Source of the DNA: Flammeovirgaceae bacterium UBA2786
GTDB taxonomy: Bacteria; Bacteroidota; Bacteroidia; Cytophagales; Cyclobacteriaceae
Assembly (NCBI GenBank): GCA_002352225.1
Contig: DEIA01000041.1
Span: 1 to 18,224, forward strand
Direction: 5' to 3'
Length of the DNA: 18,224 nt
The position numbers and the translations under genes are program-made. Positions within the stretch are counted from its first letter, which is position 1. Each line of letters begins with the position of its first letter. Under the pieces are notes generated by a model that saw only the letters and a program-made list of their open reading frames with translations, did no database searches and had not been told where the DNA came from. Positions 12,384 to 18,224 of the stretch are shown piece after piece.

Positions 12384-15359
12384 TCAATTCTTCTTTTTCT
12401 TCAACAGGTTTTGCAGTTTATTTTCTAATGCTTTTTGTGCCTCTTGTTTAACATCGGTTTTGGTAGAATCGGCAGAAGCTGGTTTAGCGGTGGAATCTTT
12501 TTTAGGATTTAGCAGATTGTTAAGAGCGTCTTTAGGTTTTTCGCCAGCCAGTAAATCCTGCACAGCCTGCTTTCCTTTTTCCTGTGCGGCTGTTGTTATT
12601 GCCTCTTTTACTTGTTCTTTTTGTTCTTGTGCCAGCAGGGTTACTTTGGGGTCGGTAAACGAACCACCCAAGCCAATCTGCAACGGAATTTCTGAAGTTG
12701 AGTTATTACTGCCGGTATATTGATTAACCAAACTCTGAAACTGCGAGCCGAGTTTTCCGGCTGGTACATTCATTTTTAAAGAATAGTTTATTCCGCCATC
12801 CAAACCCGAACTTCCGCTTACTGTAGTTACATAGTTGCCAAACTTTACATCGAATGGTTTTACACTTAGCTGCCCGTCTTTTATGGTGGCAGACATGAGC
12901 ACATCTTTTAATGTAACTTCGTTAGCATCCTCAAGCTTGGTAAGAGAAGTAATTCCCGAAATCAGTTTGGATTGGGTAAGTGCGGCTTGTGCTATCTTAA
13001 TTAAGCCGCTTGCGTTTACGGTATTCATTTTCGGCATCATATCCTGGCCAAGCTCGCCACTGATTTTAAAATCAGTGCCAAAAACACCATTCACCAGCCC
13101 GGCAATTGGCGCATAGGTTTTTACAATCGAGAAAGAGTTAGCCGCTTGTTGTACGCTCATATTCTCAATCTTTAATCCAAAATCATAAAGCGGATGGTTA
13201 ATATCTTTTGTATTGTAATTTCCGGTAACGGAAAATGCGCCACCTAACAAATTAAACTTCACGCCATTCAGGTTAGCTATTCCATCTTTTACAATTACAT
13301 CGCCCGCAGCATTGCTGATAACAAAGTCCATCATCTTAACCGTTTTTATGTTAGAGTGGAGAATAAAATCAATGTTCTGTGGCACAGCGATAACACCAAG
13401 AGAAGCCGTGTCGGTTGTTGTTTCGGCAGTTTCAGTTTCTGTCATAAACTCATTTAAGTCTAGCAGGGTAGAATTGAATGCCACATTTCCTTTTATGGTT
13501 TCGTTACCGAACAGATAGCCTATGTAACTGGTAATAGCACCGGCTACTGAAAAATCGCTTTTTCCAATAGTACCCGATGTGTTCTTCAGCTCAATCTTTT
13601 TAGGGTCAAATGCCGCTTCGGCCTGAGCAATGGTTATACCATATGGCAGATCGCTTGAATTGAATTTGAAATCTTTAAGTGAAGCAGAACCGCTGGTTGG
13701 TAACTTATCGTACCGACTGGCCTCTACATCAGAATACTTACCTTTTGTTTTAATGTCGGCTTTTACTTTTCCGGCCAGTGTCATTCCCTCCAAAGGAAAT
13801 ATTTTGGTAATTTTTTCAAGATCAATTCCTCCTTTGGCATCCAGATCCCACGTGTAGTCGTCTAAGTTTTGAAGACTCAGGTTGCCACCAAAACTTTCTC
13901 CGTCCATTACCATTCCAAAATCAGTTACAGTAACAAATGTTTCGGCCATTTTGCCGGAAGCATTTTTGATGGAAGAATTAAACCTTAGATTTTCAAGTGG
14001 CATGGGGAACTCTGCACTTTTTATGTAACCGTCTTTCAATACCATGGCAGCATGGATGGCCGGAATAATTTTTTTTACACTATCATACACACCTTTGGCC
14101 GAGGCATCAATGCTAAACAAACCGGCCATGTTTAAGCCTTCCATGGGGAACATTTTTCCGAGTTCGGCCAGGTTAAGCGATGCTTTTACCCGCCCATCCA
14201 CGCGGTAATCTTTCAGGTTTTCGATAAGCAGGGTTGCATCAACAGGATTAGATCCGAAATCGAGGTGCATCGTTTTTAAATCTATCAAAGTGTTTTCAAT
14301 TACTCCGGTTTTGTTGTCTACCAGTAAATCCATGTTGATGTTGGAAATAGCCGTTGGTAAATCAGGATATTTAAACATGGCATCGTTCACTTTTAAATTC
14401 ATATTAAAAGCCGGCATTTGTGTATCGCTGAAGGTGCCTTTTACAAATCCCGCAAAAGCAAGGTCGCCTTTGGTTTCTATCTTCCCGAAATCCTGTGTAT
14501 ATACTCCGGGCACGAGTGAAAGCAAACTTTTAAACGTGTTTTCCGGACTACTGAATTGTATATCCATAGCATAGTCGGCCTCATTCATTTTAAACCAACC
14601 ACCGGCACTCAGGGCAAAATCATTAAGTTTGGTTAGGTTGTCCTTGAATGTGTAGCGGGTGTACTCTTCGCTAATGCCAATAATGGCATCAATGGTTGCG
14701 CGCTTATTGGTGAGGTATTCTGTTCCATCGAATTGTACGGTTACGCTATCGGCCGATGTTTTGGTGTTTAAATCAAATTCTTTCTCATTAAAATTGCCAC
14801 TACCACTATGGTTTAACCCGCGAATGGAGGTATAGAATGGAATAGTAGCATCATCATAAATCAGTTCGCCATCAATAATTTCCCAATGATCAATGCCAAA
14901 TGAAAAAGAACCGGGCTCTTCTTCGGTAACCGGAGCGGCATCATCGGAGGGATAAGTAATATCATAATTTGCACGCCCATCGGCCAAAACCTTTATGGTA
15001 ATTTGTGGGTTAACCAATGTAATTCCTTTTATCCGGAGCTGGTCGCCAAACAATACATCTTTCAGGTTTACCTCAACCTCAGCACGATCAATTACAAAAA
15101 GAGGCAGGCCCTCAAAAGGAGCACGATTAAATACACCCAGTTCTTTTACCTCGACTGTAATGTTTGGAAAATTACTAAACAGCGACAGGCTGAAGTTGTT
15201 CACATCGAAAAGCACATCGGCATTTACACTCTTCTCTATCTCCTTGTCGATGGCAGCTTTAATATCATCTTTAAACACAACCGGGATAATAAAAGCAGCG
15301 GCTATCAGTACAACAAGCACAACAGCAAAGCCGATCAGAATTTTCTTAACAATTTTCAT
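12384..15359 (-). CDS. AsmA-like envelope protein with internal repeats
   Basis: 991 aa. One N-terminal membrane helix (about 7-29) anchors a long beta-rich periplasmic part; the start SVNADVLFDVNNFSLSLFSNFPNITVEVKELGV is typical of AsmA. AsmA, TamB and YhdP relatives are hydrophobic-groove proteins thought to carry phospholipids between inner and outer membrane. Three copies of a roughly 120-residue unit are visible: motifs at about 281 (LVPGVYTQDFGKIETKGDL), 403 (MFPMEGLNMAGLFSIDASAKG) and 520 (IFPLEGMTLAGKVKADIKTKG), with a weaker fourth at about 749 (YAPIAGLVNGVFGTDFKISG). The C-terminal 90 residues are Gln/Lys/Ala-rich, probably helical, ending KKKKN. It is followed within 5 bp by the acyltransferase gene. 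A TAATTTTG promoter element lies 25 bp upstream. Confidence 0.9.
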   Translation of the reverse strand: MKIVKKILIGFAVVLVVLIAAAFIIPVVFKDDIKAAIDKEIEKSVNADVLFDVNNFSLSLFSNFPNITVEVKELGVFNRAPFEGLPLFVIDRAEVEVNLKDVLFGDQLRIKGITLVNPQITIKVLADGRANYDITYPSDDAAPVTEEEPGSFSFGIDHWEIIDGELIYDDATIPFYTSIRGLNHSGSGNFNEKEFDLNTKTSADSVTVQFDGTEYLTNKRATIDAIIGISEEYTRYTFKDNLTKLNDFALSAGGWFKMNEADYAMDIQFSSPENTFKSLLSLVPGVYTQDFGKIETKGDLAFAGFVKGTFSDTQMPAFNMNLKVNDAMFKYPDLPTAISNINMDLLVDNKTGVIENTLIDLKTMHLDFGSNPVDATLLIENLKDYRVDGRVKASLNLAELGKMFPMEGLNMAGLFSIDASAKGVYDSVKKIIPAIHAAMVLKDGYIKSAEFPMPLENLRFNSSIKNASGKMAETFVTVTDFGMVMDGESFGGNLSLQNLDDYTWDLDAKGGIDLEKITKIFPLEGMTLAGKVKADIKTKGKYSDVEASRYDKLPTSGSASLKDFKFNSSDLPYGITIAQAEAAFDPKKIELKNTSGTIGKSDFSVAGAITSYIGYLFGNETIKGNVAFNSTLLDLNEFMTETETAETTTDTASLGVIAVPQNIDFILHSNIKTVKMMDFVISNAAGDVIVKDGIANLNGVKFNLLGGAFSVTGNYNTKDINHPLYDFGLKIENMSVQQAANSFSIVKTYAPIAGLVNGVFGTDFKISGELGQDMMPKMNTVNASGLIKIAQAALTQSKLISGITSLTKLEDANEVTLKDVLMSATIKDGQLSVKPFDVKFGNYVTTVSGSSGLDGGINYSLKMNVPAGKLGSQFQSLVNQYTGSNNSTSEIPLQIGLGGSFTDPKVTLLAQEQKEQVKEAITTAAQEKGKQAVQDLLAGEKPKDALNNLLNPKKDSTAKPASADSTKTDVKQEAQKALENKLQNLLKKKKN

Positions 15360-15384
15360 AAAAGGAACATAAAAATGGATTGCA

Positions 15385-15392
15385 CAAAATTA
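15385..15392 (-). promoter_or_regulatory. -7 promoter element (TAATTTTG) for the AsmA-like gene
   Basis: An exact TAnnTTTG on the minus strand, 25 bp before the ATG at 15359, giving a leader of roughly 20 nt. TTG trinucleotides upstream (around 15406-15411) are closer than the usual 19-bp spacing, so the -33 part is not convincing. Confidence 0.4.
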
Positions 15393-15413
15393 GCAAAACG
15401 TGTGGCAACAATC

Positions 15414-15447
15414 TGCGTTAATAAGCAGCGAGTTACAGAATAACGCA
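15414..15447 (-). repeat. Inverted repeat downstream of the aldehyde dehydrogenase gene
   Basis: TGCGTTA and TAACGCA form perfect 7-bp arms around a 20-nt loop, starting 19 bp past the aldehyde dehydrogenase stop. There is no T-run after it on the minus strand, so it is not a classical terminator; a regulatory site upstream of the AsmA gene is an alternative. Confidence 0.35.
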
Positions 15448-15466
15448 AAAGGTTACATTTCTATAT

Positions 15467-16876
15467 CTACAACCAGCGTAACATTAGGTCAATCGTGCGC
15501 TTTACGCGATTAGTAAAAGGCGGGTAAAGAAATGAACTCATGGTTAGTCCTCTTTTCTGTTTTAATACCGGCTTTTCGTTGCTGAAGGCCAGAAATCCAT
15601 AACGCCCATGGGCCTTGCCAAAGCCACTGGCATGAATACCGCCAAACGGAAGGTTAGGGTGTGTAAATTGCAATACACAATCGTTGACACAAACACCGCC
15701 TGCCGAAACTGCCGCAATAAGTTTTTGTTGAAATGCACTACGGGTACTAAAAATATAAAAGGCAAGAGGTTTTGGCCGCGCTAAAATAATGGGCAGAATT
15801 TCTTCTTCGCTGGCATAAGAAATAATGGGCAGCACCGGCCCAAAAATTTCTTCTTCCATAATTTTTGATTCGGTAGAAACACCACTCAGAATAACCGGGT
15901 GAAAAAATCGGGAGGCCGCATCAGAAGGTCCGTTCAATTCAACCGTTGCGCCAAGCTGAATAGCATCCTGCACCAGGGTATCAACACGATTAAAGTTTCG
16001 GGCATTTACGATGCGGCAATAATCAGGTGATTGAGTGGTAATGTGGCCATTAGCCGCAAATAATTTTGCGATGCTTTGTTTAAGCAAGTCGATGAATTCA
16101 CGTTCAACCTTTTTATCGATTAGCACATAATCCGGAGCTACGCAGGTCTGCCCCACATTCAGAAATTTTCCGAAGGCAATACGCTTTGCTGCATCACCCA
16201 GATTGGCCGATGAATCGATAACCGTAGGAGATTTTCCGCCCAGTTCAAGCGTAACAGAAGTGAGGTTTTCGGCTGCAGCACGCATCACGATTTTGCCTAC
16301 GGATGTACTGCCTGTAAAAAAGATATGATCGAACGGAAGTTTAAGAAGTTGTGTAGCAACGCTTGGGTCACCCTCAACTACCGCCACAACATCTTCGTCA
16401 AAAAACTCCTTTAGCATATCGCGTATTACAGCCGAAGTATGCGGAGTTAATTCAGAAGGTTTAACAATAGCGGTATTGCCGGCAGCCAGGCATGAAACAA
16501 GCGGACCGATAGTAAGGTTAAAAGGGAAATTCCAGGGGCCAATGATCAGGCAGGTGCCTTTTGGTTCGTATTGTACTTCGCTTGTTGTGCCCAGATAAGT
16601 AATCGGGGCATTTATTGGTTCGGGGTCGACCCAATCGGCTAAATTTCGAATGGCATCCTTTATTTCTGTCATAACAGGAAGCACTTCAGAGATGTCGCAT
16701 TCGGTTTCAGATTTTCCCAGGTCAGCATTCACGGCTTCCGCGATTCGCTGACGGTTTTGCATCACAAATTCTCCCAAAGCCTTCAGCTGTTTTTTTCGGT
16801 TTTGCCACGGCTCAGAACGAAGACGCTGGCTTCTTAACACGTGCTTTTCAAACAGGGCTTTAAAATCAATGTCCAT
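15467..16876 (-). CDS. Aldehyde dehydrogenase, class 3-like
   Basis: 469 aa from the chosen ATG. All catalytic elements of the ALDH superfamily are present: P114-W-N116-F-P, E211-L-G-G, F-x-N-x-G-Q-T-C245 and E343-I-F-G-P. The C-terminus (FLYPPFTNRVKRTIDLMLRWL) and overall length match class 3/fatty-aldehyde or coniferyl-aldehyde dehydrogenases, which oxidise medium/long or aromatic aldehydes with NAD(P)+. The hydrophobic amphipathic tail might favour membrane contact. In-frame ATGs exist at 16906, 16897 and 16876. The last is preceded by AAGGAGGG at 8-nt spacing, a textbook Shine-Dalgarno that is unusual in this phylum, and gives MDIDFKALFEKHV; the longer starts would add up to ten residues. 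It is 107 bp from the AsmA gene and probably forms its own unit. Confidence 0.9.
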   Translation of the reverse strand: MDIDFKALFEKHVLRSQRLRSEPWQNRKKQLKALGEFVMQNRQRIAEAVNADLGKSETECDISEVLPVMTEIKDAIRNLADWVDPEPINAPITYLGTTSEVQYEPKGTCLIIGPWNFPFNLTIGPLVSCLAAGNTAIVKPSELTPHTSAVIRDMLKEFFDEDVVAVVEGDPSVATQLLKLPFDHIFFTGSTSVGKIVMRAAAENLTSVTLELGGKSPTVIDSSANLGDAAKRIAFGKFLNVGQTCVAPDYVLIDKKVEREFIDLLKQSIAKLFAANGHITTQSPDYCRIVNARNFNRVDTLVQDAIQLGATVELNGPSDAASRFFHPVILSGVSTESKIMEEEIFGPVLPIISYASEEEILPIILARPKPLAFYIFSTRSAFQQKLIAAVSAGGVCVNDCVLQFTHPNLPFGGIHASGFGKAHGRYGFLAFSNEKPVLKQKRGLTMSSFLYPPFTNRVKRTIDLMLRWL

Positions 16877-16883
16877 CACAACA

Positions 16884-16891
16884 CCCTCCTT
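16884..16891 (-). promoter_or_regulatory. Shine-Dalgarno sequence deciding the ALDH start
   Basis: The minus strand reads AAGGAGGG, with 8 nt between GGAGG and the ATG at 16876. It is the only strong Shine-Dalgarno noticed among the starts in this window. Confidence 0.5.
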
Positions 16892-16984
16892 TTCCATAGT
16901 CAACATTTTAATTAAGTGAAAGTCAGAAAATGCCGGCCGAAAAGCAACCGGGCCTTATCCAATATTATCAAATTGTTAAGTCCG

Positions 16985-17015
16985 TTTGCATCATGTTACC
17001 TAAATATTAATTTTA
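16985..17015 (+). promoter_or_regulatory. Probable promoter of the transglutaminase-like gene
   Basis: TTTG (16985-16988), a 19-bp spacer, then TAATTTTA (17008-17015). This fits the Bacteroidota layout TTTG-N19-TAnnTTTG with one mismatch in the last base. Initiation near 17020 would leave about 20 nt before the ATG at 17041. Confidence 0.45.
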
Positions 17016-17040
17016 AGATGATTTGATTAATAATCCGGTA

Positions 17041-17838
17041 ATGTTAAGGTTTGTTTTATGTGGCGCTATTATATTCTGTCTCGCTTTCGCGGAGGTGAAG
17101 GGGCAGGATATTTTACAATTGCTACTTACAACCCAAAACGCAAAAGATCCGGCTGCAATTGAAGCCCGAATAGACAAGTTTATAACAGACCTTCGCAAGA
17201 AACAAACCAACCGAAACGAACAGGATTTTTTGCAGGTGATTTTTCAAGAAGCTCATCGAAAATTTTTCAAAACGTATAAACCGTATACGCAATTTTCAGA
17301 AGTGTTTGAGAATGGAAGATACGATTGTCTAAGCGCCACAAGCCTGCTGGCTATTGTTTTGGATGCGTTGGGGTATAATTTTCATTTGATTGAAACCAAC
17401 TATCACATTTTCATTTCGGTGCAAACCAGCAAGGGTATGGTTTTGCTGGAATCTACCGACAGGCTTAATGGATTTGTAACCTCGGCTCAACAAATTGAAA
17501 AACGAATTTCTTCCTATAAGGAAAACCAATTGCAATCCAATAACTCAGAAAGGTTGCACTATCAATTTAACCTGAATTTGTATCAGATTATTCAAGCCAA
17601 TCAGCTATCGGGTTTATTGTTGTTTAATCAGGCTATAGTAGCATTTAATAGTCAACAATATGAAACCTGTGCACTTCGTCTTGGCGAAGCCATACGGGTT
17701 TATGATTCTCCGCGCACGTCTGAGTTTGCGACTATTTTAATTGCAGCAATATCGAACAGTTCAATTAACGATGAAACGAAAAAGGACCTGATCAGGCCCT
17801 TTGCAAAGTACATTCGTGCTACACTGGCATCGCGTTAA
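17041..17838 (+). CDS. Secreted transglutaminase-like cysteine protein
   Basis: 265 aa. Signal peptide 1-21 (MLRFVLCGAIIFCLAFAEVKG, then Q). A transglutaminase-like core carries C96 in Y-D-C-L-S-A-T, H122 in ETNYHIFISV, and an acidic residue after it (E137 or D140 in LLESTD), giving a plausible Cys-His-Asp/Glu triad. The family includes proteases, amidases and cross-linkers; the substrate here is unknown, though a cell-envelope one is likely from the signal peptide. The C-terminal part (about 190-250) is helical with a TPR-like stretch (FNQAIVAFNSQQYETCALRLGEAIRVY). The frame opens from a TTG at 17023, but the ATG at 17041 places the signal peptide at the N-terminus and fits the promoter. Its stop overlaps that of the OmpA gene by 4 bp (convergent TTAA). 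Confidence 0.82.
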   Translation: MLRFVLCGAIIFCLAFAEVKGQDILQLLLTTQNAKDPAAIEARIDKFITDLRKKQTNRNEQDFLQVIFQEAHRKFFKTYKPYTQFSEVFENGRYDCLSATSLLAIVLDALGYNFHLIETNYHIFISVQTSKGMVLLESTDRLNGFVTSAQQIEKRISSYKENQLQSNNSERLHYQFNLNLYQIIQANQLSGLLLFNQAIVAFNSQQYETCALRLGEAIRVYDSPRTSEFATILIAAISNSSINDETKKDLIRPFAKYIRATLASR

Positions 17839-18224
17839 TTATCCAGAATCCGTAACTCAACTCTGCGGTTTAAAGCATGAGAAGCCTCGGTGTCTTCGCG
17901 GCTAATCGGCATTGAGCCACCAAACGCTTTTGTTTTAATCCTACTTTTGCTTCCACCCTTTGATGCCAGATAAGACTTAACTGCTTTAACCCGTTCTTCT
18001 GACAACGCCAGGTTGGCATTAGCATTTCCGCGTGTGTCTGTATGGCCCTCTAACTGGATAACCATTCGGGGATTTTTTTTCAACATCAAAACAACTTCAT
18101 CCAGTTCACTAAACGAAGAAGATGAGATTACAGACCGGCCAGCATCAAAATTCAGATTATTAAGACGCATTACTTTACCTACGGTATGAGAGCTTTCTGC
18201 ATTATTCGATGCGCCCGAGGGTAA
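17835..18224 (-). CDS. OmpA-domain outer-membrane protein, C-terminal part (5' truncated)
   Basis: The frame stays open through the right window edge (upstream residues read LPSGASNNAESSHTVGKV before the Met at 18170), so only the last 129 residues are visible. They form a complete OmpA/MotB-type peptidoglycan-binding domain: LNNLNFDAGRSVI, LEGHTDTRGNANANLALSEERVKAVKSYL with the conserved Asp and Arg that hold diaminopimelate, IKTKAFGGSMPI, and NRRVELRI at the end. The Met at 18170 is internal to the domain's first strand and is not the start. The protein probably tethers outer membrane to the cell wall; its N-terminal domains (often TPR, WD40/PD40 or carboxypeptidase-like in Bacteroidota) are outside the window. 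Confidence 0.92.
   Translation of the reverse strand, partial: LPSGASNNAESSHTVGKVMRLNNLNFDAGRSVISSSSFSELDEVVLMLKKNPRMVIQLEGHTDTRGNANANLALSEERVKAVKSYLASKGGSKSRIKTKAFGGSMPISREDTEASHALNRRVELRILDN

Noticed and set aside
13849..13854. CACGTG core inside the AsmA-like gene as a third parS; likewise 16838-16843
   Set aside because: The flanks (CC..TA and AA..CT) do not match TGTTN/GAAACA arms; only the 6-bp core is shared.
12370..15443. Several antisense open frames of 60-150 codons opposite the AsmA-like gene
   Set aside because: They mirror the long real gene, show low-complexity Ser/Thr/Phe-rich translations and have no family resemblance or start signals.
1..18224. tRNA, rRNA, CRISPR array, insertion sequence, prophage or defence genes
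   Set aside because: Looked for and not seen: no repeat-spacer pattern, no transposase or terminal repeats, no cloverleaf-like sequence in the short intergenic gaps.

Overview
The window looks like a chromosomal segment from a Bacteroidota bacterium, most likely of the Cytophagales. Pointers are the Bacteroidota-type YbeY with an HGVLHLIGFKD metal motif, the DUF4175-like C-terminus, lipoproteins of the TGGPKD..PP Ig-like type, start codons mostly without Shine-Dalgarno sequences, and several copies of the phylum's -7 promoter element TAnnTTTG. There are no tRNA or rRNA genes, insertion sequences or CRISPR arrays.

The central result is that this appears to be the chromosome's replication-origin and centromere region. 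Two ParB-binding parS sites (1253-1268 with one mismatch, 1292-1307 exact) sit 39 bp apart in the short gap between ybeY and mnmG. About 4.4 kb further right, a 265-bp non-coding gap (5672-5936) holds a cluster of DnaA boxes on both strands: two exact TTATNCACA boxes and five with one mismatch. It also has a 60-bp stretch of about 85% A+T and a perfect 14-bp palindrome. This is a strong candidate oriC. mnmG (gidA) lies near oriC in many bacteria, which agrees.

Layout. 1-5671 (+): a tightly packed, partly overlapping run of a DUF4175-like C-terminal fragment, an RsbW-like ATP-binding protein, ybeY, parS x2, mnmG, a class I SAM methyltransferase and an Ig-like lipoprotein. 5672-5936: candidate oriC. 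5937-8707 (+): a TPR periplasmic protein and a glycerophosphodiester phosphodiesterase-like protein, overlapping by 1 bp. 8713-16876 (-): six genes, listed right to left as an aldehyde dehydrogenase, a 991-aa AsmA-like protein, an HGSNAT/DUF5009-type membrane acyltransferase, a membrane-bound LytTR regulator, a secreted barrel-like hypothetical, and an alpha/beta-hydrolase lipoprotein. 17041-17838 (+): a secreted transglutaminase-like protein, converging with an OmpA-domain protein (-) that runs off the right edge.

The left cluster combines tRNA modification (MnmG), rRNA processing (YbeY) and a switch-kinase-like regulator. Most of the right half is envelope function: AsmA-like lipid handling, an outer-membrane OmpA domain, lipoproteins and a periplasmic TPR protein. 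Both left-arm genes and most right-arm genes point toward the candidate origin, so if oriC is where proposed, most transcription here runs head-on to replication.
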